From: Microdochium bolleyi
Lineage: Eukaryota; Ascomycota; Sordariomycetes; Xylariales; Microdochiaceae
Reading direction: 5' to 3'
Length of the DNA stretch: 64,000 nt
Assembly (NCBI GenBank): GCA_001566295.1
Contig: KQ964246.1
Coordinates: 3,038,001-3,102,000, forward strand
Below the pieces are notes generated by a model. It did not search any database, was not told the DNA's origin, and worked only from the letters and a program-made list of their open reading frames with translations. A program made the position numbers and the translations under genes. Numbering within the stretch: the first letter of the stretch is position 1; every line of letters starts with the position of its first letter. Positions 34,797-46,562 of the stretch are shown piece by piece.

Positions 34797-35469
34797 AAAG
34801 GACAACAGGCCATGAAGCTATACTATACATTGCTGTGAGGTGCTCATGGGAGACCTAAGACCAGAGACTCGGTCGGAGAGCGCAGACTGCTCGCTCTGTC
34901 TTGACCCGGCGCCGTGCCACTGCCCGCGCCTTAGAGGTGCACCCCATGAAAAAGAAGAATGGGACATGGTCGGAAAGCGGCATACAGAAGGAAAAAGAAG
35001 CTGCTATGCCAGACCCCGTATTAGTAGCAGGGTCCTTGAAGAAATCTAATATATGGCATTGCATGACCCCGAGCTATTACGTCAAATGGCGCGACTCTTC
35101 CGACCACCAGCAAACGAAATATCGTGACTGCAAAGGTGTGTATGTGACAGGGCTCACGATGAACATGTCTAATCTTATATACACACACACGGTGAATAAA
35201 GATGACAGTAGGTCAGCCGCTGCAGATTGCACTTTGTCACTCGTTTTCTTCCTTGGCCATGTACCTATCTTCCTGCCTTGATCGATATTTTCGATGCAAT
35301 GCCACAAACAAGCAAACCCAAAACGGGATTCAAGAGTGAAGACAGGATGAAGATGTCCATCAAGTACACAAAATGATTGTATATGCCAAAAGAATTATAT
35401 GGTAGGGTGGTTCTCTTTTCAATCTCATTCCACGACCTCACTCCATCCAGACGCGGCTTTCTTTCTTTC
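34797..35469. other. Tail-to-tail intergenic
   Basis: This holds the 3' UTRs of the REX1-type and PEX5 genes. It includes AT-rich stretches and an AATAAA-like GAATAAAG near 35193 on the plus strand. No gene is seen. Confidence 0.5.
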
Positions 35470-37474
35470 TTAGAAGTCCACGTCGCCCCTGAAGATCTCC
35501 GGATCGACTCCCGTGACGACCTTGTCCGCCAGATCCCTGCGGCCCATGCCGCCGAACACGCGGCGCAGCGTCTCGTATAGGTTCGTGCTGCGGTTCTGCG
35601 CCATCATCGAGTCGAGCTGGGCATCGCTCACGTCGCCGCCCAGCAGCTCGCGGGCCTTCTCGCGGCCTTCCTTCTCGACCATCTTGTGCATGTTGAGCGC
35701 GGCGAGCAGGTGGCCCGCGGCCTCCTGGTGGCAGCCCATGTTGATGCAGCTGACGCCGAGGTTGTAGCGGGCGCGCACAAAGTTGGGCCGGAGGGTGAGC
35801 GCCTTCTCGTAGGCCGCGATGGCGTCCTCGGACTTGCCGCTGTTGGCGAGCGTCGCGCCGAGGCGGTTCCAGAGCAGGTGAATCTGGTTGCGCTTGTTGA
35901 CGGCACCGAGCTCCGACGAGGCCAGGGCCGAGGAGAAGCAGTCGACGGCCTTGTCGTACTCCTCGGCGCCGTAGAAGAGCACGCCCAGCCCGACCTGCAC
36001 GTCCGGGTCCATGTGCTCGCCGTCCGGGCTCAGTCGGGCCGCCTCGATGAAGAGCTTCGTCACCTTGTCGTGCAGCACCTGTCGCTCCGTGAAGCCGAGC
36101 TCGTTGGCGGGCGTGAGGTCCGCGGGCGACACGATCGTCGGGTACCTGACGGACAGCCACCGCTCGAGTGTCCGGTAGGCGGTGCTGTCGTAGCCTTCGT
36201 TGGTGTACGAGACCGCGAGGGTCATCAGGGCCTCGCTGTTGTTGGGGTCCAGCTTCCTAGCCTGCTCCAGCGCGCGGATGGCCGCGGTCTCCTTCTCGTT
36301 CTGCGCCTGCACGGTGCCCAGCTGCACCCATGCGTCGACATGTGACGGGTCCTTCTGGACGGCGGCCTCGAACGCCAGGGCTGCGAGGGAGAGGTTGCCG
36401 CCCTCCTCCACTATCCTCATACCTTCCTCGAACGGGTTCGTCATGGAATTGAACAGGTTGTCCTCCTCAAAGAGGTAGTTGTCGATCTCCGGATCGCCAA
36501 GGAGGCGGTTGTTGGTGGTCAAGCCGTCCCAGTTCATGCTGTTAGCCCACTCCTGGTTCTCAAACTGGTCCACCCACTCCTCCTCGTCGAGCACCTCCTG
36601 CGCGGCGGCCCGCTCGGCCTGGATACCCTTCCATATCGAGTCGAGGTCGCCGTAGTTTGTTTCGCTGTCGTGCAGCTGCTCGTCCATCTTGTTGAGCTCG
36701 GGCTCCATCGCGCGCGCGGCCTCGGCGTCGAGGTCCTGCTGCTTGTCCTGCAGCTCGAGCTGCTTGAACTGCTCCTCCCACTGCTTGTCGTCGAGCTCCA
36801 CGAGCTTGCCCTTGCCCTTGCCCTCGTCCATCTGCTGGTGGTGGTGCGAGTGCTGACGCTGGAACATGGGCTGCTGGGCGTACATCCCGCCGCCCATGCC
36901 GCCCATCATGCCACCCATCATACCATAATTGCTCATCATGGGGTTCTGCAGGCCCATAGCCTGGGGCATGGGGCTGGCGCGCGACGAGCCGGCCTGGTGC
37001 GCGCTCATCTGCTGGAACTTTGCGTAGTCGTCCGGGCTGAACTGCGTGCCCTGGGGCACCTTGAAGGCAGCCTCCATGGCGGCCTGTGGATTGTGCTGGA
37101 ACTCGGTGGCCCACGCGGGCGACGAGTTGTTGGCGCGCATGTGGACGCCTTGTGAGGGGTGGTCGAGGCGGATCTGGTTCATGCCCTCGGCGGGCATGCT
37201 GGGGAGCTGGCCGTTCTGCTGCATGAAGGCATTCATCATCTGCTCATGGTCAGTAATGGTTTCCTTGGAGATCAGAAGTTGTGGGATGGCCAGCAAGACT
37301 CACCTCATCCTGAGGGCCGTGCTGCTGGGGGCTGCGGAAGCCGCCCATGCCGCCCTGTGGTGTGCCATTGCGCAGGCGGTCCCTCTGGAGACTGTTGTCG
37401 TCTTGGGTGTGCTTGGCGAACTGGCTCAGGGGATTGCCCGCAGTCGAGCACTCGGCTCCTCCCATGAACGACAT
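35470..37474 (-). CDS. PEX5: Peroxisomal PTS1 receptor PEX5
   Basis: PEX5 is the cycling receptor that binds C-terminal SKL-type signals in the cytosol and delivers cargo to the peroxisomal docking complex. Exons are 37304-37474 and 35470-37239, giving 646 aa. The intron has a GTGAGT donor and a TTACTGAC branch. The 3' end reads GAGCAG, so either of two AG sites can be used; the upstream site would add one Gln. Cys9 in MSFMGGAEC is the expected ubiquitination Cys for receptor recycling. WxxxF/Y pentapeptides for PEX14 binding are W100ATEF, W211EEQF and W279VDQF. Gln/Met/Gly-rich low complexity fills the middle. TPR repeats span about residue 350-600, with DPSHVDAWVQLGTVQ and AYEKALTLRPNFVRARYNLG. 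The C-terminus GDVDF is complete. Confidence 0.96.
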
Positions 37475-38683
37475 GATGGGCGGTGGTGCTGCTGGTCGTC
37501 GGTCTTGCAGGAGAGAAGGACAGAGGCGAAGTGCCGTGGCGGGGACAAGAGCACACGATCAGCTGAGTTGAAGCGCACGAGCTCGCAAAGTCGGCAACGG
37601 GGATGGGCTGAGTCGTTGTCGTCGGCGTTACGGGAGATGGGAGTTGACAAGGAAGAAGTTTGTTTACCGAGCCAGGCAACGGATCTCGTTCTGCCCATGC
37701 GTGGAGGCGAACCCGGGCGGCCTCGGCCGTCTTTTGGCATGGGGCTCGGCGCACACGCGGTGTGGTGGGGGGAACTCCTGCCGAACCGCGGGGAATGAGG
37801 GGACCGCCCGTCCGTCCCCTGGTCTGTCCACATGCAAACGTGGTTTCGGCTTGTCACAACCATGCGTGCTGTCTGGCAGGGGAATACACAGTCACGATAT
37901 GGATCAGTAGTCGGGATCGATCTCAAAGTTACGATACACTGGCCTGCGGTCTGCACTCAAATGCGTGCTGTGGTTACACAGAGCCGTCGTCGGGTCTCGA
38001 AAACCAAAAATAACAAGGGGTCCCTGATTACCAAGCCCTGGCTGGGTTGGAGACGAATGCCGAGGGCCAGGTTTAGTGGCTAGCTGTGGCTAGCTGTGGC
38101 GACACAGCATCGCACATGCATCCAGGCTACCTGCGCCCGCCGGTGGTCTTCATCGAGATGCTCAGGGGCATGAGCTCGGTTGGGTCGCATCTCAGGCCAC
38201 TTGTTGACCGCTCAGGTCGAGCAAGTATGGCGGCGCACGCTGTCGTCATTTGTCCTGCGCAGCCTCACCTCGTCAACATCCCCATCAGTGGCCATCTCCA
38301 TGCAGATCTTGTTCACTCGCATATATCTCATTACATGTAGGAAGTTTTCGTCTAAAAGTACACGGAAGGGGCAACACCAAATGACGCTGGCGTCAAAAGA
38401 CTGTCCAGCGTCCGTGCTCGCCCGCCCACAACACCCCAAAAGTGTCAGTCGTTAAACAGTCGTCCTCGTCTAAATACAGTGCCGTCGCGCAAAGATTTCA
38501 CAATGTACATACAGCACGCCCACTGTCATGCTGTCCCCGCACCTGCCAATGAGCATAATGCTAGCTCAACCATGTGAGCAGCAAAACCGATCGAATCTGC
38601 CTTGCGCGCGAACAGTCGACCGACCGCGAGGATTTCGCCCGATCGTGGTTGACGAGACAGTTCAACTTGTTCCAAAGGTATGC
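37475..38683. other. PEX5 promoter region
   Basis: No gene is supported in this 1.2-kb interval. CCTCGG at 37721-37726 and its complement CCGAGG at 38060-38065 match the core bound by fungal fatty-acid regulators of the FarA/FarB type. A 10-bp direct duplication lies at 38081-38100. The last few hundred bases before 38684 are 3' UTR of the RRM gene. Confidence 0.4.
38081..38100. repeat. 10-bp tandem duplication
   Basis: Two perfect copies of TAGCTGTGGC lie directly adjacent, with a partial third copy at the left edge. Confidence 0.8.
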
Positions 38684-39601
38684 TTAGAAGCTCCTCTCGC
38701 CGCCGCTCTCGCTGCCGCGGCTGCTCTGCGACCTGGCGTTGTCCTTCCTCTTCTCAGAGAAGTCGGCGCGGAGAGTGCGGCCTCCCATCTGGCGTTTGCT
38801 CAGGAGCTCCTTGGCCACCGTGGCGGCCTCGACGCTCTCAAAGTCGGCGTGCGCGAAGCCACGGGGCCAGCCGGTGTTGCGGTCAATGGCGACGCGGACA
38901 TCCTTGACGCCCTGCAGCTCGTTGAAGAGCGCGTTCAGGTCGGCGTCAGACGTCTCATAGGGGATGTTGCCGATGTACAGGAACGCGGTGGGCTCCGTGG
39001 GCTCGCGGCTCGCGAAACGCGACGGCTTCGGGTTCTCCGCCTGCGCTCGGGGCTGGACAAGGATGCGGCGGCCGTGCCAGAAGGACTGGTTGGCGCCCTC
39101 AACCGCGGAGTCAACACTGGACTGCTCGGCGAAGTTGACAAAAGCATATCTGAAGGACAGGCAAGTATTGTGGTTAGCATAACAAGATCGATCAGCGTCA
39201 AGGGAGAGACAAAAGGGATGAGTAACGAACCCTCTAGCAGAACCGCGACCATCACGAGGAATGCTGATGCTGAGAATATCTCCGTACTTGCCGAACGCTT
39301 CGTGGAGGTGTGTCTCGGTCGCGTCGTACGACATGTTGCCGACGAAGACGGTGAAGCCCTTCTTGACGTTGTCGGTGCTGACAAAGCTCTTGGTTGCAGA
39401 GTCGGCAGCCACATCGGCGGAACGGGCAGTCTGGGAGAAGGCGCGGGCGGCGATGAGGCTGGTGATAGGCGGCAGGTTCTGCTTGCTGATCTGGACTGCA
39501 AAAGAGGCGACCTGCTGTCGGGGCGCGGCCGCGGCCCGCGACGAGGAGCATGCTGCCCGAAGGGCTGCGCGACGGAAGGACTGCCTGTTCAGGAGGAGCA
39601 T
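38684..39601 (-). CDS. Mitochondrial two-RRM RNA-binding protein
   Basis: This is an RNA-binding protein with two RRM domains, predicted to be imported into mitochondria. Exons are 39231-39601 and 38684-39149, giving 278 aa. The 81-nt intron (GTTCGT donor, GCTAAC branch, CTTCAG acceptor) splits RRM1, and splicing restores GYAFVNF. The N-terminus MLLLNRQSFRRAALRAACSS is Arg/Ala/Ser-rich without acidic residues, a typical presequence. RRM1 has RNP2 FTVFVGNMSY and RNP1 GSARGYAFVNF. RRM2 has RNP2 AFLYIGNIPY and RNP1 GWPRGFAHADF. The C-terminus is Arg/Ser/Gly-rich. An in-frame extension to 39706 exists, but the ATG at 39601 gives the better presequence. Target RNAs are unknown. Confidence 0.9.
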   Translation of the reverse strand: MLLLNRQSFRRAALRAACSSSRAAAAPRQQVASFAVQISKQNLPPITSLIAARAFSQTARSADVAADSATKSFVSTDNVKKGFTVFVGNMSYDATETHLHEAFGKYGDILSISIPRDGRGSARGFVTHPFCLSLDADRSCYANHNTCLSFRYAFVNFAEQSSVDSAVEGANQSFWHGRRILVQPRAQAENPKPSRFASREPTEPTAFLYIGNIPYETSDADLNALFNELQGVKDVRVAIDRNTGWPRGFAHADFESVEAATVAKELLSKRQMGGRTLRADFSEKRKDNARSQSSRGSESGGERSF

Positions 39602-41045
39602 ACTTGTTAGTCGAGAGAAACCGCAGAGGAACGAGGCTTGATGATAGATGGTGTGGGCGTGGGCATGTGCAACGGTACGGGGATAAAGGGTGGTGAGTAC
39701 GTACATTCTGGGTATACTGATACTGTCAGTGGAAAATAACCAAGGTCGTTGTCAGTTCGTGCTGGAACGTGACGTTGATGGGAAGGTTGCGTCAGGCGTT
39801 TTTGGTGTTGTCTACAACTCTCTGCTCAAGAATGGGGACGAAAATTTCCCAGGTGCACTCCAGAACGGACGGGCTGCTGGCGTACGACGGATTCCCGCAA
39901 TTGCCTGCCCGCTGAGAGGCAGAGGTGGGCGGCTCGATGCACTAGCCTCTATTAGGTCTAGCCTGCTCACTATCTCTTATCGCAGACTTCAGGAAGTATG
40001 TTGTCAACGCAAGGACCCTTGCCATTGAGCTATGTACTGTTCAGTTGGCCCACAAAGACAGCTCAGGAAGACAGACGTGCGTAACAGAGCAGTTGCTCAA
40101 GAATTATGCGGACGAATCACAGCAGTAACGCCCGTGTCTTTGCTCCTATATGAAGAGCCGTGTAAATTCCCACTCGTGTCCAATTCGATGCTCTGGGACA
40201 AACTCGGTCCGTTTCAGTCACCGGGCTCGTCACAACGCCTTTGTTCCCGGCGGTGGTTATGCTGACGACAATTGTGGTAGTCACCAATTGATGCTCCTGG
40301 ATTTGATATCCATACACTTTTAACCCTTCCGTCAGATAACACCACAGTATCGTGACTGTCCCATACCAGCTCTGTCCGGAGCACAACAAGCCCAATCCCA
40401 AAACAGAACGCACAAGCAAAAACGTCCAAGTCAAGGCTAGGCTTCCCATTTGCTCCAAAACCGATCCCATCCAAAGCCTGTACGATCCTCAAGCCAACAA
40501 CGTAGTCGACAGTCGCACCTTGGAATCACACCAAACAGAATATAGATGACCCCCAAAGTTCAGACGAGCTCCAAAGTTCAGGGGACGGCCCACAGATTTG
40601 GTGGCCAGTAGGAACCGGAGTATCACACACTGATAGATAGATGTCCACCTCCACATGAGGTTACCGCTCAGGGTCCAGCATGGTGTAGTCGATAACAACC
40701 TCCCGCGAGCGGGGACTGCTCTGCCACGTTTTCCTGAGAAACAGAGGATCAGACCTTGCAAAAGAATGCGGCTCGCTCAAGCCCCCCAAGAAACGACCCA
40801 AAGAAGAGAAAAGAAAAAAGTATGCCTCGTGGAGCCCCACCACGCATGCGGCTGCCCACGTTGATATGCATTGCATCGGAATGCCTGCATCAAAATATGG
40901 ATCAAGTCAGTGGTCTTCAAGACCACCGCTTTTGCTGTTGAGCAATATGGGTATCATGTCCGTGAAATGAAAAGATGAAAGGAATATGTTTGTTCTACGC
41001 CGAAAACCGCAAGCCCGCAACTGCAGCCTAGCAGGTTTGCTCGGC
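39602..41045. other. Intergenic
   Basis: No supported gene is visible in this 1.4-kb interval. It would hold the RRM gene promoter on its left side and the bHLH gene 3' UTR on its right. Short frames lack motifs. A purine-rich AAGAAGAGAAAAGAAAAAAG tract lies near 40802. Confidence 0.45.
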
Positions 41046-42610
41046 TCAGTATCTTTCAGACCGGTAGCCGTTGGTCTGTTGAGCATCGTACTGGACGCCA
41101 GTCATTGAGTCGGGCTGGTTGGTGATGCCACCGTTGAGAGCTCGAAGTGGTGGTAGTTCTGGCCGGGAGTTCCTGGCGTACTGACCCTGTGCATAAGGGT
41201 CTGCGGTGGGTTGTGACGGAGCTGGATGGGATGGAGTGGTCTGGCTCTGGGGGTTGTTGGCCATTCCGCCGCGCAGCTGCGCATTCTCCCTCTGGAGTCG
41301 TTCAATCTCCCGACGCATGTGCTCGGCCTCTCCGATCACGGTATTGCAATGCGCAGACATTTGCTTGATCGTATCGCTCTGTCTCTGGTGTTCGGCAATC
41401 GCTGTAGCAGAGTTAGCACACACGCGCGGGACAACACTATACCAGACCGTCACTTGGTCGGCCATCAGACATACCTTTAGTGAGAATTTCCCACTTCGAC
41501 GCTTTCGAGCCACGCTCTTGCGGCATTAGGTCGCGGAGTTGCTCGAAGAGCTCCTTCATCTCGGTTCTGCGCTTACGCTCTGCAAGTTTGTGACTGACAC
41601 GAAGCTCAGGGGTACGGCTGTAAGGCTGGGCTCCGCTATGGGGGCTGGACTCTTCGCTATGCAGGTCAGACAGTTGCTTGTGCTGGAGTGAGTGATGGTG
41701 GAGAGACGGGTAATCTGCTGATACGCCCGACAGGCGCGAAAAATCCGGACCGCCAGTATCGTCAAGACGTCTCTGGCCAGGGGGCAGGCGCGACTCGGTG
41801 GTAAACTGGCTGCTTGCGATGGACTCGGCTATACTAGATCTCCGAGAGTCCAGGAAGCTGGTGGCGGCTATCGAAGAGGGCACGCGCTGGATCTCCTCCT
41901 CTGGGAAAGCCCAAGCCTGACCCTTAGTCGGCTCTGCAGCACGAGCAATGTGACTCGTCGCAGGACCCGTAATGGCTGGCGCGGTGCGAGCCATCTTAGG
42001 AAGCCCGTCCGGATTGCGGTCCACGTTGGGCTGATAGCCATTTGATATCCTGTGAGAGGCCAATTGTTCGAGACCGGACCGTGGGTTCCGCTGATGAGCC
42101 AATGTTCCCTGGATTGATGTTGTGGATTGGTTCTGGCTGGCATAGGGCGAAGTGCCGAGGCGCATGTCTCCAAAGTGCGCATTCATTCTGCTGTCGACAC
42201 TCTCTCGTCTCGACTCGGGATGAAGTCCTCCATTGCCATTGAACGCGCCAGACTCGAGCGATTGCGGGCGATCGAAGCGCCGGTTGCCGGGCAGTGTAGG
42301 GGAAACCATCGATGCAACACTCATGTTGCCTGTTGGAGAGGCAATGGGTACCAGGGTGGTGGTTGTTGGCGACGGGGTTGTCTCGTTGACAGGGTGAAAG
42401 ACGTTGATGCCAATGCCGGAAGCTGCCGAAGTGTCTGGCGACAATAAAGTTAGCTCAGGTAAGAGGACCATACGGCGGTCTCGAGGTGAACTCACGCTTG
42501 CTTGAAGCATCTGTGCTCGAGAAGTATGCAGAGTCCCGACTTTCCTCGGGAGCGTTGAGAACCCCAGCGAGCCCAGAAGGGAGCTTGGGGCCGTGGTGAT
42601 CAGTCCCCAT
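41046..42610 (-). CDS. bHLH transcription factor
   Basis: This is a basic helix-loop-helix nuclear regulator. Exons are 42496-42610, 41475-42434 and 41046-41401, giving 476 aa. Intron 1 (GTGAGT, GAGCTAAC, CGCCAG) and intron 2 (GTATGT...CTACAG) both keep frame. The second falls inside helix 2 and splicing restores EILTKAIAEHQ. The basic region is SHKLAERKRRTEMKELFEQL, with the E-box-contact Glu and Arg; the loop contains PQERGSKASKWE. The whole domain is about residues 315-372. A coiled coil of the leucine-zipper type follows (MRREIERLQRENAQLRGG). Residues 40-300 are Ser/Pro-rich and disordered. It resembles fungal regulators of the GlcD-gamma/CPF1-like type, but target genes cannot be inferred. 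A long CT-rich leader is likely upstream. Confidence 0.9.
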
Positions 42611-43902
42611 GACTGAAGTTTGGACGAACTAAGTCTTGAATAGGGTTGAAGTGAGCGTAAACCAGTTGCTGATCAGGAAACCGCGGGTCGGTCTGAATGA
42701 AAGGAGGCTCTGTGACGATGAGCTTGTCGATTTCGGATGAAGTTGACTGAAGTGTGGCGCTCTGGTAGAATCGGCGTCTGAGGAAGATCGTGTTGGGTAT
42801 GGACCTGTTGACGTGCGAGTGAATAGATTTCGAGGGGTGAAGTGGTGAGATGCGACTCTAGCTGGCCGGCGTCGGGTCTCTGTATGGTTTCCGCAAGGGA
42901 GTGCTGATAAGGAGAGAATCACGAAGTCGCTGGTGGAGGGGCGGGACAGGAGAGGAGTCCGTGGTCCAGGAGGTCGATGAGCCGGGGATGCTTGATGCTG
43001 GCCTTGCCGAACAGACCCAACGCTCTGGAGCACGAAGGAGATCGTGGTCAAAGCCGTTTCGAGATGAGGCTCGTTGTGGGAATCAGGTCGGGTTGGTAGT
43101 GGGATAATGGCAAGTCCCCTGGCCAGATAGATTCAGGGCAGATGGTGCTGGAGGTGGAGAGGCGTGGTGAATTGGACCCGGCCGAGACGACGATCGGTCA
43201 CCAGAATCGACCTAGCTCAGGCGCGCGCAGAAACCTCGTGGGTGGGACGGCCAAGTTACGTGTGACGGATGCGAACAGGATCCCGGAGTTGCAAAGGTGT
43301 GTCAAGAGGCCAGGACATGGGGGAGTAATTAGACAAGTTGGCCGGAGCACATGGACCAAGCAGGCAGGAGACTGGGCCCGGCTGGATTGGCTGGATGGGG
43401 GCGGCGACTTGCGTGCGGGCGAGGCGAGGCGAGGATTAATTGATTGATGAGGGTCGAGGCAGAGCACCCGGGGAGAAAGGCTTGGGAGGTCAAGCCAAGC
43501 GCAGCCCTGGAGCTAGAGCACCTCGAGCTAGAACTGGCTGGGGGGGACAAGGGACAGAGGATCTTGTGTAGCGCGCGCACCGGGGAATAGCGTGCGTGCC
43601 GGCCCCTGCCCTGCAAGCATGCGGCAGGGTTTTGTGCGATGCACCCCCGAGCGGAGCGTGGGTAGCGCAGCCACTTCCACGCGCGCCCCTCCCGCACGGT
43701 GCAGATCGGGGTGAGGCACTGTAGCGAGGGCGAGACCTGTCTGTCTGGAGATCGCGGCCTCGACGTCCAGACCTCAGGGTGCGTCCAGTACGTCCTGCTC
43801 TGACGGAGCCGGTATGCAACAGACATCGGGACATTCAAGAACGGTGTCGTAGCACATGGGGGGATGCGACTGTCCTGGTGGGGGTCACTGCACAGCATCG
43901 CC

Positions 43903-43920
43903 CAGCACAGCACAGCACAG
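43903..43920. repeat. CAGCA pentamer repeat
   Basis: About three and a half tandem units of CAGCA lie in non-coding GC-rich sequence. Confidence 0.75.
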
Positions 43921-45140
43921 TCTGCGCCTGCACACGGCCCATCCATTGTCGAGAGATGCAGGTCTTGCATGTGGCCGCCTCCAGGCCGGTCCCATCCATC
44001 ACGACGGCCCCGTGGCCGCTGTCGCATGGCACACTCGTGCCAGATCCCTGCCCAAGTGCCTGCTCGCTGCCTCCCCACCCTCAGCCTTGACCGGTCCGTA
44101 CTGCGTCCGTCGGGTGCTGCGTACTCGCGGGACATCTCTAGGTCCAAGCCGGACGCTCATCCACTCTCCCACCACGACCCGTCCGACGTCCGGCCGCCCG
44201 TTTTGTGCTGCGCTCGTGCTCTGCATGCCCGTCGCCTGTCGTGCAGCGTCCCAAGCGAGTCGCCGCCTGCCCTCCGGGGCTGCGACATTTGGGGCCTGGC
44301 GGCCCGGCTACGGCCGAGCACGCACGCCCTCCTCACGGGTCGGCGGCGAGGCTCGAGGCTAGCGCCCTGCAGCTGCACCGCATGTGCCTGGCTGGGTTTG
44401 TGCCATGCCATGCCATGGTGCCAGTCGCTGGCGTGGTGCTTGGTTCTTCCATGTGGCCTCCAGGATGTGGCCCGTCGCAGTGGCCACTCGCACTCCCCCC
44501 CAGCGTGCGCTGCAACGTGCGCGGTGGAGTCCACTCCAGTGCGGCCCGCCGATCTGCCTGCAGGCCGTGCAAGCAGACACGCCTCAGGGCTGCCTCGTGC
44601 TCGTGCTCGTGCCCACCTAGGCGCTTAGCTAATGGAGATCGCTTACGCGGTTCTCTGCTGGGAGAGGAGGGGCGAGGGACGCTGCGCACTGCCGTGTGTG
44701 TCCAGCGGAGCATCATCATGGATGTCATTTCCAACACGGAGTACCGAGTACCACCACCTGCACCCACGGCAACGCGCCCGTCGCTGCTCTCTCACCACCA
44801 GGCGGCCATATGGCCAGCGCTACGTCCTAGACATGCATGTCTGCGATTGAAACGGTGGCTTGATGGGCGCCTGTCACCACCAGCGCCCCTCGGCCACGGC
44901 GCCTTCTGGCTGGGCTCTGGGCATGTCCTCCTCTGGCTTGGACATGTTGCATTTTGCGTCGTGGGCTAGCTGGTCGCTGTACCGTGCCTCGCTCCCCGGC
45001 CCCTGCGAGCACTCGCACCATTAACTCTATTCTGCAACCTGCACTCATCATGATCACGCCACCTCGCGAGGCTCCGAGTCTAGTACGCAAAAGGGCCTTG
45101 CGCTTCTCACCAAGCCTGGTCAAGCCTCGTCGAGCCTCAC

Positions 45141-45146
45141 TATATA
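45141..45146 (+). promoter_or_regulatory. Putative TATA box
   Basis: TATATA is followed by CA-rich sequence, and a 107-codon frame starts 130 bp downstream. This is the only clear TATA-to-ATG arrangement in the interval. Confidence 0.3.
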
Positions 45147-45275
45147 CCCCTGGTCAAGCATCCCATACGCCAACCAACACCGACAGCAGCGTGTGACCTC
45201 GGCCGAGCCTCTTGAGCTTGATGCTCGGCAATGCTTACGCTACTTTCAGAGACCGGCAGAATCTGATCAACCACC

Positions 45276-45599
45276 ATGGCATCTAGACAATACATGCCCG
45301 GCAACTATGCCGGACCCCTGCGATCAACAAACAGCGTGTCAGTGTGCCCAGCTTGTAAGGCAAGTCTGGCCGTCGCGTTGCCTCGTGCAAAGACGAGTGC
45401 ACTGTATTGCGAATGTACCACCCCTGTGCAGTTGCATGTGCAATCTCAAACTGCCAAGTGCGTGAAGGCAATCATCTCCTCACATGCGTCGAGGAGCATT
45501 TTGGGGTACCGTATCAGTCCGGGAGAGCCTCAGCAGCACCAACTAAGGCGCCTGATGGGGCTTGTGTTGGATTACGCCACGCCCGAAGTTGAGCTTTGA
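45276..45599 (+). CDS. Hypothetical small Cys-containing protein
   Basis: This 107-codon frame starts in a strong context (CACCATGG). The product has no signal peptide or membrane segment. Cysteines form a CPAC pair and a later CEC pair about 20 residues on (SVCPACKASLAV ... LYCECTTPV), plus one more Cys. That spacing could make a small zinc ribbon. I do not recognise it. A TATA box upstream and the good start support it; isolation in a gene-poor region and lack of known relatives weigh against it. Confidence 0.35.
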   Translation: MASRQYMPGNYAGPLRSTNSVSVCPACKASLAVALPRAKTSALYCECTTPVQLHVQSQTAKCVKAIISSHASRSILGYRISPGEPQQHQLRRLMGLVLDYATPEVEL

Positions 45600-46530
45600 G
45601 TTCGTGGTCGCAGTGGTGGCGGCGAGGCTAAGTATGATACGAAAAGCCCCTTGGGAAACCGGTCTACTGTAATTACACGGACAAGGTCTCCAGCGCCGGC
45701 CGCCTTGGAGAGATCAGTCAAGAGTACCACGATGACTCTTTGCGTACGCCAATGGCGCGAGAGAGGGGGCTGTTTTCACGCTGTCGACTGCACAGCTCGC
45801 CGCAATGACATTGGATTTGAGCCAAACAATCAACGCGCAGCGTTGTGCCGACTCTATGACGCAGCACACTGCACCGAAGCAGGAACTGTGCAATGGTGTG
45901 CCAATGACCACAACTCTATCCAATTTCAACGTGCGTGCTCGTGAAGCCCACGAGCAACAACATTTCCGGCAGACCAGTCAAACATCACTGACGAATGCGG
46001 GCGACAAGGGCCAAACCTGCCGGGCGACCCCGTGCTGCCCATGTGCGAAGGCGGGCCGTCTCAGATCAAGTCGGCCAGCCCGACAAAAGGAGAGTTAAGG
46101 TTCCGATGGACAAGTGCATCAGCTCAAGGAAGCTTCACTGGATTCATGTAGGCCTTCCGGCACTCAATGCTGGCTGGCCTCACCGTCACCAGGTCCCAGT
46201 CGTGTCGAGGCCCCGGTCACGGACATCGGCCTAGTGCATCTCCCCTAACCGAGGCGCCCAGGTCTTGTCTACGCGAAGATTGTACATTGGCACGATTCAA
46301 CATGGCCGTCTTGTTGGACTCGTCTTGTCAAGATACACATATCATTACGGGGTCCCGAGCCGTCAGTCTAGCCTTCCAGGTAACGATGGTGCTGCGCTGC
46401 GCAAGCGGGCTTGCGAGGGCTGGGGAGGGGAGGGGTCTAACTCTAATCGATCCCTGCAAAGTTGGACGGAGTGCACCCGAGGTCAGCTTCACCACCCACG
46501 TGCTACTTCGGCTGTCGGCCATCACTGCTA

Positions 46531-46562
46531 GCCCTACCTGCCCTACCTGCCCTACCTGCCCT
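46531..46562. repeat. 9-bp tandem repeat GCCCTACCT
   Basis: Three perfect copies of the 9-mer are followed by a partial fourth that diverges after GCCCT. Confidence 0.85.

Larger units (their letters stand above)
42611..45275. other. GC-rich gene-poor interval upstream of the bHLH gene
   Basis: No gene is supported. The minus strand from 42611 to about 43450 reads as a pyrimidine-rich leader and promoter. From 43500 to 45000 GC content is high and all six frames are open for long distances, so ORF length is not evidence here. CAGCA repeats occur at 43903-43920 and a CATGC repeat near 44403-44413. ACGGAGTACCGAGTACC lies near 44735. Confidence 0.4.

Noticed and set aside
39602..39706. N-terminal extension of the mitochondrial RRM protein
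   Set aside because: It would bury the presequence-like N-terminus; the internal ATG at 39601 is more plausible.
43864..44969. Overlapping 254-codon plus-strand frames
   Set aside because: All frames are open in this GC-rich block; products are Cys/Arg/Ser-rich noise with no conserved pattern.
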